Shown piece by piece: positions 21,996 through 33,120 of a DNA stretch of 64,000 bases; position 1 is the stretch's first letter; every line of letters starts with the position of its first letter. A program made the position numbers and the translations under genes. The stretch is from assembly GCF_037176765.1 (NCBI RefSeq), contig NC_090023.1, forward strand, positions 103,510,366 to 103,574,365. Reading direction: 5' to 3'. This stretch comes from Anolis sagrei (taxonomy: Eukaryota; Chordata; Lepidosauria; Squamata; Anolidae). Below the pieces are notes generated by a model that saw only the letters and a program-made list of their open reading frames with translations, was not told where the DNA came from and did not search any database.

Positions 21996-23365
21996 CTGAA
22001 TGTATACATAACAGGAAGAGAAATGCATATTAACAATGAATGACTCACTTTCAATACAATATGAATCAAATAAAATTACATGTCTTCCAGAATTGACTTA
22101 CACAAGAGATACATAGGCAGAAATGAGGTTGTAAAATAAAGTGAATTAGAAGGACCAGTTATGTATCAGGTGTACATTCTTTTGTCAGCTTGCAATGTTA
22201 CATCTGGATCAAAACATTTTTTTCAAATTCCGATAAAACTCCTAAGCCTGAACATTTAGACCTCATTTTTCAAAAAATTGCTACTAGTGAAGATATAGCC
22301 TAATAAAACCTGGCTCTTGAGATGGATTTGTCTTAACACATTAATGCCAACTCCTCATACTATTTTCAAGGCCAAAACTGTAACTCAGTTGAATTTCACT
22401 GAGTTTGGGGATTGTGAAGGGCCTGGTTGATACTATTTAGCATATTTCTTCTTGACAAATCATACAGCATTACTACTTCTGATGCTTCTGGTTTTGGTGA
22501 TAAATTATTGAACCATGATCAAACTGGCCTTCAACCTTAATGGAAATTACTGTCAAACTGCGTGGAAGATTACATGCACTGACATAAATGGAACAAAAAA
22601 GACTAAGCAATATGCAAACATTTGGACAAAACAGAATAGGAAAGGAAAATTCACTTTAGAACTATTGTTTTCAAATAAGTAGCTCTTTCCAGTCTATAGT
22701 ATCAGTATGCCTGCCTTTCTGACCTTATGAGTTGTGGCTGATAAACATCAAAAGTGAAACAGCAGAGAAAGCCACATATAAATACACATTTTCAATTCCT
22801 ATTATGTTTAATTCCTCTTTCTCCTTCCAAATGACTGTTTCATGAGTTAGTTCTTCATTCTATTTTAATTCATTTTAAACTTTTAAATTGTGGTCTTTGC
22901 TCTATTCACTGAAAAACAGAATTCATTTTTCCATTGGAAATGTTATATATTTTTAACACTGATTTTTTTTTAAAACAAAATTAAAACTTGCAATGGAAAA
23001 GCAATTCATTCTGGAAAACAGAACTTGAATTTCAATCCATTTGTTTTGCATTTCTCTATGGCCAGTGTGTAAATTTCACTAACCAGTGATTAATTTGGCA
23101 TAGTGGCATTCTCTAAAAAAGCTACCCCTTAGGGAAAGATGTGCTACTTAGGAGACAGTAGTTTATTAGAAAATTCTAATTTCTATTAAGTTAGTGATGC
23201 TCAATCCAAAGTAAGTGTGGAAAGAACAACTACAGGATTGATCCCAATATTGTGCTTCTGTAAGGATGTTCCTGGAAACACTCCCCATCCCGACCTACTA
23301 CAGCCATCAAAAATCAGGAAAGGAAGAAGCAGGGAATTCATCTTGAATGAGCCTTTGTGTGAGGT
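21996..23365. other. TBC1D8 intron 1, part
   Basis: AT-rich DNA with no recognised gene or repeat. Confidence 0.5.
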
Positions 23366-23440
23366 CCCATCTACACTACCAAATAAGATCCAGATTATCT
23401 GCTTTGAACTGGATTATATGGCAACGTAGATCCAGCCTGA
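23366..23440. mobile_element. Palindromic MITE fragment
   Basis: Contains the family core ATCTGCTTTGAACTGGATTA and ends ATGGCAACGTAGATCC; one half of the palindrome only. Confidence 0.55.
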
Positions 23441-23569
23441 GAATATTGCAACAGATAACATAATTAATATACTTTTACACCTCAGGGCTATGGATGTTTA
23501 TCCACTTGGTGCAAAAAGACAATTCCTGGATAACGGCCCATAAAAAATTAGATTTATAACTAAGGCCCC

Positions 23570-23713
23570 TTCTACAGTGCCAAATAATCCAAATTATCAA
23601 ATAAGATAATCAACATTATCAAACTTTGAACTGGATTATATGAATCCATACAACCATATAATCCAGTTCAAAGCAGACAATCTAGATTTTATATGGCAGT
23701 GTAGAAGTGGCCT
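23570..23713. mobile_element. Palindromic MITE
   Basis: A full-length small copy of about 145 bases from GGCCCCTTCTACAGTGCC to GGCAGTGTAGAAGTGGCC, with CTTTGAACTGGATTATATG and its inverse ATATAATCCAGTTCAAAG as internal arms. Confidence 0.65.
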
Positions 23714-24896
23714 AAATTTAAATCAGTAAAATGAAAATAATAGAATGTACTGTATTAGTCCTGTAGCATCTTACTTTGTCTTAAACACCAGTTATTTGCA
23801 TTTTAATTGTTTAATGGCTATAAAAACTGACACACAATCCATAAATATGTATTTGACTATTCCATATGAACATCTACTGTAGTGTCAACATCAGCAGCTC
23901 TGTTAAGTAATGTGTACCTACCAACAAAACTTGTTTGCCTCCATTATCCACAATTATTTTTTCCAATACTGTTAATGTACATGTATCTTAAATAAATGCC
24001 TTTACATAAAGCAACAGAGAAAACGTATTTTCAGATTTTGCAACTGCATGGGCAGCCTCTATTTCACAAGGACATGCATGGAACCTGATCTGCCACATAA
24101 CTACTTTATTACGTCTTGTTATGTTTTCTTTTTATCTGCTGGACTAGAAAGCTATCTTTGTATGTTATGTGTTTCAGAAGCAGAGGGGATGGATGCATGC
24201 TACAGAAGCCAGGGAAGACATGCACGGCTGAAGACAACTTTGAAGTCTGGGCTAGTGGCAAGTAGAAAGTAACTGAACTATAAGTCAAAAAATTCTAAGA
24301 AAGAAAGCTGTTTTCTTTCTTTCTTTCTACAATGGGCATGATCTTTAAAAACATGAACGTAAAATGAACATGAATTTAGACACTAATAGCAATTTACTCC
24401 AACTGTCTTAAGTAAACCATTATGTAGTATACCGTATATATCTCTTATAAAATGAACAGTCACACTGTATTTCAACTATAAAGACAATCCCCTCAGACTT
24501 CTACAGGTATTTATTTTTACATCATGGTTATATATTTTTTTGAATGTCATCTATCAATAATTCCCAAACAATAGTTAGGATGTAAGTATAGCAGTTACAG
24601 AAACAATTTTAAATATGAAAATGAATCTCTCCCAACACAGCAATTAAACATTGCAAATTGTATTTATCTCCACAGAGACCTATAGAGATCAGAAAACAAA
24701 TACATACAAACCCAAGAGTTTTCAGGAAGAATAAGAAATATAGTACTGTCAAACCAATAAATAAATTTCCAGACAGGATATACTTAAGATGGAGACACTA
24801 TGAAGACTAATACGAAATATCCCATAGTAATTACCCACCCACAGAAGTCTGGATTTAGTCCTTCTCGCGTTTATCTTATGAAACTACTAATTTCAT
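23714..24896. other. TBC1D8 intron 1, part
   Basis: No recognised gene or element apart from a short TTTC run near 24310-24326. Confidence 0.5.
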
Positions 24897-25065
24897 AGGT
24901 AAAGGTTTCCCCTGACATTAAGTCTAGTCATGTTTGACTCTGGGGCATGGTGACCATCTCCATTTTAAGCTGAAGAGCCACATTGTCAGTAAACACCTCC
25001 AAGGTCATGTGGTCAGAATAACTGCATTGAGCACATCTACCTCCGAGACAATGGCTGGTATTCAG
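24897..25065 (-). mobile_element. tRNA-derived SINE, 3' part
   Basis: In minus orientation ends TTACCT with TGTCAGGGGAAACC; shares GACATTAAGTC, GACTCTGGGG and ACACCTCCAAGGTCATGTGG with the copy at 40463-40692. The tRNA-like head is missing here. Confidence 0.65.
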
Positions 25066-25887
25066 TGATGCAATCAGATTTATAACCCAGAGTTACAAAT
25101 CTATCATTGTTCTGCATTAACTACTCCAACAGCCCATCTTGACAGACAACTGCTTCTAACCCACCTAAGAAGCTAGTTGCCAACTGGGGCAAAAAGAGGA
25201 CATTTCCTCAAACCCACCAGTAAGTCAGCCTGCGATAATCAAAACTGGACTTTATTCCAGACTCACTTGATGGGAAAGGAGTGGAAAAATCATCTACTTT
25301 GTAGCCTCTGTCGACAGATGAATGGGTCTCTGTTGCCCCATCAGGCCCACTAACAGAGTGGACTAGGGTGGGAGTTGTACTTTTACAAGATCTTTAGCCT
25401 TCTCTGCCAAACAATGCTAGTACCTCACCAAACTGCAACTCCTGTGATTCCACAGTGTTGAACCATGCAAGTTAAGTGATGTCATCTTGCATTAATTAAT
25501 TCTACAGTAGATGCATAGTTAGTTCTATAATTAGGTAGTTGATCTAGGATTCCAGTGAGTACTCTTAAGTAATTTACAAAAAATGAAGGGACTTTTAAAA
25601 AACGAAGTACAAATTCAGTAAAATATATCAAGTGATTAAATTTTAGAAAATCCAAACTCTATCCCAAGAATGGTAGGATGAGCAAAATATTTTCACCAGC
25701 TATGGAGGCACATAAAACATTACAGAAAAATGAAGTAGACATAAGCAGACCCTATTCCACAATAGGAAAAAAGCAATAGGAAGCTATAACTTTATATAAC
25801 TTTATACAACCAATGAGGGCATGATTTGTCCAAGATCAACCAATGAGCATCCATGGCTGAGTGGAAATCTCACCTCTGCTCTCACCA
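25066..25887. other. TBC1D8 intron 1, part
   Basis: Largely unclassified. The part at about 25398-25515 (CAACTCCTGTGATTCCACAG, then TGCATTAATTAATTCTACAG) looks like a fragment of an old DNA-transposon family. Confidence 0.4.
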
Positions 25888-25924
25888 CATCTATATTGCC
25901 ATATAATCCAGTTTCTGTTTGTCT

Positions 25925-26044
25925 GGTTACATACTGCTTCTGCTGTGAGAGAATCAGTCGTTTACAAAGACATTGACCAGGGGACACCTGAATGTGACAC
26001 GTTCATGTGGGGAGGCTTGTCTCACGTTCCCCGCAAGACATGAG
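25925..26044 (-). mobile_element. SINE fragment (family with TCGCTCCTGA tail)
   Basis: Carries the GCTTCTG.TGTGAGAGAAT and CCAGGGGACA motifs of the SINE at 44648-44885 in the same orientation. It is cut at about 26044, where a LINE 3' fragment of opposite sense begins. A scrap of palindromic MITE (CATATAATCCAGTTTCTG) abuts it at 25898-25916. Confidence 0.6.
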
Positions 26045-26390
26045 AAACTTCCCCCTGGGCACACAGAAGACTGGGTGACTTGGAAGGTGCTGAACAGACT
26101 GCACTCTGGCACCATGAGATGCAAAGCCAACCTTAAGAAATGGGGCCAAAAAGTAGAGCCCACAGCATGTGAGTGTGGAAAAAAGCAAACCAAACCACCT
26201 ACTACAATACAGTCTGAGCCCTGCCAAATGCACAATGGAGGACCTTCTCACAGGAACACCAGAGGCACTCCAAGAGGCCAACTTCTGATCAAAGGAAATC
26301 TAGTATAATGCCAAATTTTTAACTTTGTGTTTTTAAAAATACATTATAAGTGTACCCTCAATTAGTTTCTGACACTATAAATAAATCAAT
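26045..26390 (+). mobile_element. Vingi-like LINE 3' fragment
   Basis: Encodes LPPGHTEDWVTWKVLNRL, then HSGTMRCKANLKKWG and ACECGKKQT, the C-terminus of the LINE at 8470-11285, followed by its 3' UTR and a CTGACACTATAAATAAAT tail. It is severely 5'-truncated. Confidence 0.8.
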
Positions 26391-26394
26391 CCAT

Positions 26395-26487
26395 TTTCTG
26401 AATCCAGATTATCTGATTTGAACTGGATATGTCAGTGTAGATTCATATAATCCAGTTCAAATCAGATAATCTGTATTCAGAAACTGT
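26395..26487. mobile_element. Palindromic MITE core
   Basis: Near-perfect inverted repeat: TTCTGAATCCAGATTATCTG at the left and CAGATAATCTGTATTCAGAA at the right, with GAACTGGA/TCCAGTTC inside. This copy lacks the GGGCCC ends seen elsewhere. Confidence 0.65.
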
Positions 26488-28085
26488 ATTCTGTTGGGAT
26501 TAAACCCCACACTGTTCAAGTCTCAAATCCTCAATGAGGAACAGTTCGTTTCATAAACTAAGGGTTTCCCTTCCCCCATGTCTCCTGTACGACAGTTGGG
26601 AATGTATCTATTTCTTCTCTTCTCTGTTTCTGCTCTCATTCTGACTGGTTTTCTACTGCAAGCCTTTACTTTGACTTTAGCTTCTTCCATCTTAAGAGTA
26701 TGTGTTGGGTGCTTTGAGCTCTCTCTGCTTGTGTGTCAAGAGAGATGTCGTGATTGGTGTTTTCTTCCTCTCAAGAGAACAAAAATGCAAGGATTTGCTG
26801 AGGGAGAATAAATCTGAATCTGGGAGAAAAAATGAATTTAGGAGTGTCTGGAAGCTTAAAAGCATAGTGTCAAATACAGCCTGAATGTTTGTTTTCCACA
26901 ACATATCAAGAAATAGGTTGCCTCTAAAAGTGAAGCTACCACAACATCCTGACACAATACATTCTGTAAGTTAATTGGCATTCTTTAAGATAATATGGGT
27001 AATATTTGTTTTGTGAAATCATCTCTGTAAGCATCTTGGCAGATGGGGAAGAAAAGTAATGCAGAGTATAATTCTGTAGTAAATGTTGGGTCAAGAGTGG
27101 GAAAAAGAAGTAACTTTCAGGTCTGGTGCTCAACCAACCTCTGCCTTATAGACAATAAATAATTCTGAGACACTAGTTTGCATTCTGTGAAACTGTTCTT
27201 GTACTGCAGCAATAATGTGCAGTCTAGGGACAAAGAAATAGTGTTTAGGGATCCAATCAAACTTTTTATTCTGTAGCTCTGTCATGACCTTTGACTTCAA
27301 TCGAGCTTAGCTGTCAGATTCCTGCAATGGCCAGCTAAAACGCAGCTATGAAATTTGCAAGTAGCAAGCTGGGACAACAACATTCCTCTTTTGTTTTGTT
27401 CTCAGTATATGGTGTTCACTGCCATTCTGTGAATACTTGGAATTGCCATGAGCAAAGAATCTTAGATACCACATATTTTGGTTATTGCAAAGTATGTCAC
27501 CTAGGGCAAGCCTTGAAGAGTGAGCTTTAGATGTAGCTTCAACGTGCTGCAATAAAATTGTTAACTGGTGCATGGCACAATCATCATATTACTGAGCAAT
27601 GGCCAGTTTCTTTCTGTGCTCAATTGGTTTTAATATTTAACCTGAAGGAGATGTGGCCTTTGCTACCAAAGGGACACCCTGTCTCATATGTCCATTTGCT
27701 AAGATCTTCAGGAGAGGCCTTCTTGAGAATGCCAATCTTTGTGAAGGTACATGCAACTTCTCTTGTTTGGCTAGTACCACCTTTTGGCATATGCTCCCAT
27801 CAAAGATGCAATCAGTTTAACTCTTTAAAATGTTTATCTGTTTTAATAATTTCATGTATATATTTGCAGAGAAGATTACAATGGTTCTATGGTTTACTTC
27901 ACTTTTTAACAATGTTGCTAGCTTCCTTAAGTGAAAATGAAATTTAGTTAAATAAATAAAAATATGGAGGGGAACAGACAGAAGGAATGTTATGTAGATA
28001 GTGCTGCTGAAGAATTTGGTAGGTGTGGGCTGACAGAATTAATCCATTTGCTATATTCCCACTTGTTTCAAAGCATGAGATGCCT
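26488..28085. other. TBC1D8 intron 1, part
   Basis: No gene. The frame at about 27640-27900 reads RSSGEAFLRMPIFVKVHA on plus, reminiscent of the C-terminus of L2 LINEs (compare RLSGEALLTIPPVSQA at 32396-33120), so an old L2 fragment is possible. Confidence 0.4.
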
Positions 28086-28970
28086 CAGCTGCATACAAGT
28101 ATAAGCCAAGTTTTTCAGCCCTTTTTTAGGCTGAAAAAGCCCCCCTCAGCTTATATTCGAATCAAAAGTTATTTATTCTTTTACTGTTGTTATTATTATT
28201 ATTATTATTATTATATTTATCATTTTGCTATATTTATTATTTTATTATTATTACATTTACATTCTTTTACTTTATTATTGTTTTATTACATTTATTATTT
28301 TACTCTATTATTACAATTATTATTTTACTCTATTTTTATTATTACATTTATTTTAGTATATTATCATTGCTATTATTACATTTACATTATTATTACAGTT
28401 ATTATTTTACTATTATTATTATTATTATTATTTTCTCTATATATTATTTGATGCATAACAAGATTAGTGCACAGCAAACAAGATAATCGCGCTGGCTTTT
28501 GTATTTGATCACACCTCTGACACTTCCCTAGTGTCTAGGACTGTGTGATGTATCAGCAAATATTATTATAACATTTATTATTTTACTATATTATTACTGT
28601 TATTATTACATTGCCATTATATTACTCTATTATTATTTTTATTACATTTATTATTTTATTCTCTTCATTTTTATTGGAAGGATACGTAAGCACATTTACA
28701 GTGACTAGGGTTAGAATAATGGTTTAATCAGAGCTGATCAGTCTTGTCTTAAATTACAGTTCTATGCAAATATTCAAAAACATTTAACCTGATGCCTCAA
28801 TTAATGTAATTTCATGGGTATCTATTAATATTTTTAAATTTACCAGTAGCTGCTGCATTTCCCATCCTCGGCTTACATGCAAATCATTACATTTCCCCAG
28901 TTTTTTGTGGGAAAATTAGGTGCCTCGGCTTATATTTGGGTCTGTTTATACTCGAGTATATGTGGTAATC
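28086..28970. mobile_element. DNA-transposon-like repeat with ACTCGAGTATA end and expanded TTA core
   Basis: Left edge AAGTATAAGCC followed by a hairpin (TTTTTCAGCC with GGCTGAAAAA at 28110-28137); right edge CTCGGCTTATATTTGGG and TATACTCGAGTATATG. The middle is expanded with TTA/TATT repeats (28168-28450, 28560-28680). A 105-base segment at 28456-28560 is shared with 39638-39738. Confidence 0.5.
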
Positions 28971-29238
28971 ACAATGTAAATAAGATCTTTATTGGGCTAG
29001 AAAAGGTATATGACTGTTAGGTATCTAGCCCAAGAGCAGAACTGACTGGAGTCTGATTTCTTTTTTTATGTGGCAATGGCATTTTAGAATTAGAAAAAAT
29101 TTTTTTGCTAGGGTCAGGTCAATAATATGATCCCAACAGTACAATTTAGAGCTAGAGTAGCCTTGTGGTTTGAGTTTTGAATACCCTCTTGGGCCTGAAG
29201 TTTTATTTGGTGAACATGGACAAGTCTCACAGTCTCAG

Positions 29239-30126
29239 ACTGGATCTACACGGCCATATAATTCATATTTTCAAAGCGGATAATCCACATTATCTGCCTT
29301 GAACTTAATTATATGGGTCTACACTGTCATATAATCCAGTTCAAGGCAGATACTCCAGATTTTATATGGCAGTGTAGGCCCCTTCCACACGGCTGAATAA
29401 AATCCCACATTATGTGGTTTGAACTGGAATATATGGCAGTGTGGACTCAGATAATTCAGTTCAAAGGAGATATTGTGGGATTTTCTGCCTTGATATTCTG
29501 GAATATAGGGCTATGTGGAAGGGCCCTCAGTCCCAGAAACCCCATGATAAGTTATTGTCATCATAAATTGGAAAGACTTAAAGCCATACAGTAACAACAA
29601 AGTACAACAACGTGGGAGTCTATCCTGGAGTCACACCTGTAGCTGTCCAATACTGGAAAATGCAAATGCTGTGGGGACTTACTGCCAATTACTTTCAAAA
29701 CAACACTATATGAGAGGCCACACTGAGGCCCCTTCCACACAGCTGAATAACATCCCACATTTTCTGCTTTGAACTGGAATATATGACAGTGTGGACTCAG
29801 ATAACCAAGTTCAAAGCAGATATTGTGGGATTTTCTGCCTTGATATTCTGGGTTATATGACTGTGTGGACGGGCCCTAAGACAATTAAACATGTAGAAAA
29901 TTTCTACTGCTTTATGTACGAACTCGAAAATATGCGTTCACATAAACAAGGCATCTTTTGCATTTCCGTCTCTCAGTGGGCCCTTTCACACAGCCCTATA
30001 TCCCAGAATATCAAGGCAGAAAATCCCACAATATCTGCTTTGAACTGGGTTATCTGAGTCCACATTCAGATAATGTGGGATTTTCTGCCTTAATATTCTG
30101 GGATATAGTGCTGTGTGGAAGGGCCC
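29239..30126. mobile_element. Cluster of four palindromic MITE copies
   Basis: Copies at about 29239-29377, 29379-29526, 29730-29877 and 29978-30126, each 140-150 bases, begin GGCCC(T)TTCCACAC (less clear in the first) and end GTGTGGAAGGGCCC or close. All carry TTTGAACTGG and CCAGTTCAAA arms and TGCCTTGATATTCTGG. The first two are directly abutted. No consistent target duplication was visible, so the superfamily is unassigned. Confidence 0.7.
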
Positions 30127-30487
30127 TGAAACATTTTTCTCTGCTGTTCAAAACAATCCACTCCAGAAAGGAGAAAGCAAAAAACATACTCTTCTTCAAA
30201 GCTGTTTGGATTTCTTGATTACTCACCCTCTATATTTAGCCACCATGAAACTAGCTCCCTGAAAGCAGCACTCCTTTTCGAACCACTACTTTTAAAAAAG
30301 TTTATGTCTAACTATGACAGAACCTCAACAACCACAAATCCAAATATCACAAATCCAGGACACATGTTATTTATGCGCAAATCTGGCTGTGGGTGTACCT
30401 TACACAATGTACCATATGGAGACTCCAAAGTTCTATACCCAACCTGTATGAATACAGACCCTTTCCTCAAAAAGTTAGGGCCTAAGG

Positions 30488-31300
30488 CAGGCATGGCTAA
30501 CTTGGGCCTTTCAGGTGTTTTGGACTCCAACTCCTATTATTCCTAACAGCCTCAGGCCCTTTCCTTAAGCGGTTGAGGGGGAAAAGGAAGGGGCCTGAGG
30601 CTCTTGGAGCCACCCATTCAGCCCTGCACAACCTGTTGCCCTTTAACTCAGGCCTGGGCAAACTTGGGCCCTCCAGGGGAACTTCAACCCCTACCATTCC
30701 TAACAGCCTCAGGTCACTTCCTTTCCCCCCTCTACCACTTAAGCAGAAAGGGACGGGCCAGAGGCTGTTAGGAATGGTGGGAGTTGGAGTCCAAAATGCC
30801 TGGAAGGCCCAAGCTGGCCCAGGCCTGCTCTAGCTGACCCAGCTCCCAGAATTCTACACCAATGAACGAAATGACAAGGCCTTCTGGGAAGTAGAGGCCC
30901 AGGCACTTGGAGGGCCACATGTTGTGCAGGCCTCAGCTAGGTATGAATGGATGCTTAAGTGGCTGAGAGGAAAAAAGAAGGGGCCTGAGGCTGTTAGGAA
31001 TGGTGGGAGTTGGGAGTCCTAAACACCTGAAAGGCCCAAGCTTGCTCTGGCTGACCTGGCCTCCAACTGCTAGAATCCACACCACTGGATCAACTGGCAA
31101 GGCCTTCTGGGAGTTAGAGGCCCAAACACCTGGAGGGCCACACGCTGTGCAGGTCTCAGCTAGGTATGGATGGATGCTTAAGTGGCTGAGGAGGGAAAAG
31201 AAGGGGACTGAGGCTGCTGGGAATGGTGCGAGTTGGGGTCCAAAACACCTGGAGGGAGGGCCCAAGTTGGCCCAGGCCTGTCCTAAAGTTTTGGGAACTG
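30488..31300. repeat. Tandem block of GCCTGGGCAAACTTGGGCCC repeats
   Basis: At least three imperfect units of about 210-230 bases, each holding GCCTGAGGCTGTTAGGAATG, GGGAGTTGG, ACCTGGAGGGCC and CTCAGCTAGGTATG(A/G)ATGGATG. It lies just beyond TBC1D8 exon 1, inside intron 1. A related single copy sits at the start of CNOT11 intron 1 (44197-44545). Confidence 0.7.
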
Positions 31301-31722
31301 ACTAGATCTGATTCCCTTCCTAAACTGCCACCTGAAACCATACTTGCAGGCCTTTTGAAAGGCAAGTTGAAATCCTGGAGTGAGTTGACTTCCCAAGGAA
31401 CTGGATCCGCTTCCCACCTGCCAAAGGGGAGAGAAAGCCTTCCTCTCTCTCACCCAGAGAGGGAAGGGGGGGAAGGTGCTTCTGTTTGGGGGGAAATAGG
31501 CGCAGACCCCATCGAAACGAACAAAGAGAGAGCCTTGTTGATTCCTGTCCTGCTTGGCAAGGGGGAAAGTCCCGTGGAGTCGAGGCTTCAGGAGGGAGAA
31601 GTTGTTTCCTGCTCCTGCTCTGCCTTTTCCAGCCAGAGAGAGAGAGGGAGAGGGAGAGGGAGAGAGAGAGCCGCGCGCGAGGAGAGGCCCACTCCCACTC
31701 CCACTCCCTCCGGCCCTCGTAC

Positions 31723-31849
31723 CCGTGAAGCGCCCCCCGCCGTCTCCGTGTCCCCGGCGGCGCTGGAGGATGAAGTATCCGCTGCTCCGCTGGGTCACCC
31801 ACAGCTTGAGGGCGTTTTTCAGCAGCACCTCCTCGGGCTTCAGCCACAT
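31723..31849 (-). CDS. TBC1D8: TBC1D8 coding exon 1
   Basis: TBC1D8 is a TBC-domain protein of the Rab GTPase-activating family with two N-terminal GRAM domains; only its N-terminus is encoded here. On minus, ATG at 31849 starts [20 protein letters not shown], then [19 protein letters not shown] and RFTG, nearly identical to the human start as I recall it. This start was chosen because the conserved protein begins [10 protein letters not shown]; no in-frame upstream ATG was found nearby. The donor GTACGAG follows at 31722. The exon ends in phase 1 and joins exon 2 in frame. Exons 1-4 give 195 residues plus one base. Intron 1 is about 9.7 kb and intron 2 about 16.5 kb, the latter swollen by the LINE and Gypsy insertions. 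Confidence 0.94.
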
Positions 31850-31869
31850 CTTGGCCCGGCCCCGAGGAA

Positions 31870-31875
31870 TCACAT
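31870..31875 (-). promoter_or_regulatory. TBC1D8: Start-stop upstream ORF (ATG-TGA)
   Basis: On minus, ATG is followed at once by TGA, 20 bases before the TBC1D8 start codon. If transcribed as 5' UTR, such minimal uORFs are known to hold ribosomes and lower translation. The role here is inferred. Confidence 0.4.
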
Positions 31876-32370
31876 CGCCGCCACCGCCGCCGCTGCTGCT
31901 GCTGGACCACCGAAGCCAACTGGGAGGGAGGGAGAGAGACAGTCACCCTCCAGCAGCAGCAAGAGGAGGAGGAGGAGCTGTGGCTGCTGCTGCTGCTGCT
32001 CCCGGTCTCCGCCTCTTCGTCCAAAGGGGCTCCGAGGAGGGACACGCCTCGCCCCTCCAGCCGCCTCCGGAGAGGGAATGGCAGAGGAAGGAACCTGGCC
32101 GCTCCAGGAGGAGGAGGAGGAGAGAGAGGGAGGGAGGGGCAGAGATAGAGAGAGAGGAGGAGGAGGAGGGAAGTCCCTGCCTCTTTCCTTCTCACGCGCA
32201 ACACAACACAACATAACAGAGCAGCCTCTGGGCTTCTTCTTCTTCTTCTTCATCCCGCAGGCAACCCACAACAGGCCCCAGGGCCCTCCTGCCCTACTCA
32301 AAACAGAAATGGAAGGACAGGTTTCCTCCCAGCCTAGGCTTCCTCCTGTAGGAGATTGTGTTATTAGTTA

Positions 32371-32395
32371 GAGGGCCCTTCCACACAGCCCTATA
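32371..32395. mobile_element. Left tip of a palindromic MITE, split by L2
   Basis: GAGGGCCCTTCCACACAGCC then CTATA matches the MITE start; the matching continuation (GAATATCAAGGCAG) resumes at 33123 on the far side of the L2 insertion. Confidence 0.65.
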
Positions 32396-32396
32396 C

Positions 32397-32428
<32 letters not shown>

Positions 32429-33120
32429 TTATTTATACCCCGCAAAATCTCCCGAAGGACTCAATGCGGCTTACAAAGGCCAAGGCCGCCAACAAACAAC
32501 AGCATACAAATACAACAATAAAACTCATAAGCAAATAATAAAACATCAAGCAAAACAATAGAACAGTAAAAACAATGACACCATGATGCAATTAAAACCT
32601 AAAGGCCGGGCCAAATGTAATGGACAAAATTTAAAAGTGCTGGACTTGACAGGTGATATGTAGAGGTATTTGGAGGTAGGTGCAATGTGCAGATAATCCT
32701 AAATCTCTGACAAAGTGCATTTGGGACTAGATGCCAGGAGTTTCCTATTCTGGAAAGGCACACTGGAACAGCCAGGTCTTCAGGCTCTTCCTAAAGACTG
32801 CCAACGTCGGGGCTTGTCTGAAGTCCTTGGGGAGAGAGTTCCAGAGTTGGGGGGCCACCAGAGAGAAGGCCCTGTCCCTCGTCCCCACCAAACACGCCTG
32901 CGACACAGGTGGGATCGTGAGCAGGGCCTCTCCAGATAATCGAAGGGAACGCATGGGTTCATATATGGAGATGTAGTCACACAGGTAGGCGGGTCCCAAA
33001 CCGTTTAGGGCTTTGTAGGTAAGCACCTGCACCTTGAATTGGGACCGGAAGATGAATGGCAGCCAATGGAGCTCCTTAAACAGGAGGGTTGACCTCTCTC
33101 TGTAAGGAGCGCCAGTTAAC
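32396..33120 (-). mobile_element. L2-clade LINE, 3' part of ORF and UTR
   Basis: On minus the coding part reads LFKELHWLPFIFRSQFKV, LTYKALNGLGPAYLCDYIS, RAFSLVAPQLWNSLPKDFRQ and FRKSLKTWLF, the C-terminus typical of L2/CR1-group ORF2. The 3' UTR ends in AAATAAAGTT and a TAATAATAAT run. It is 5'-truncated and nested inside a MITE. Confidence 0.8.

Larger units (their letters stand above)
31640..32130 (-). promoter_or_regulatory. TBC1D8: TBC1D8 CpG-rich promoter / 5' UTR block
   Basis: GC-rich, CpG-rich DNA covering the first coding exon and the sequence ahead of it, with GCC, CTG and GAG triplet runs (for example 31877-31906 and 31979-31996). No TATA box was seen. The transcription start cannot be placed from sequence alone. 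Confidence 0.55.

Noticed and set aside
29239-30126. Regularly spaced repeats resembling a CRISPR array
   Set aside because: Vertebrate DNA; the units are 140-150-base MITEs with inverted ends, not short direct repeats with unique spacers.
31223-32371. 382-codon plus-strand frame over the TBC1D8 promoter
   Set aside because: Low-complexity, antisense to TBC1D8 exon 1 and its leader, and it runs through a repeat; explained by GC-rich composition.
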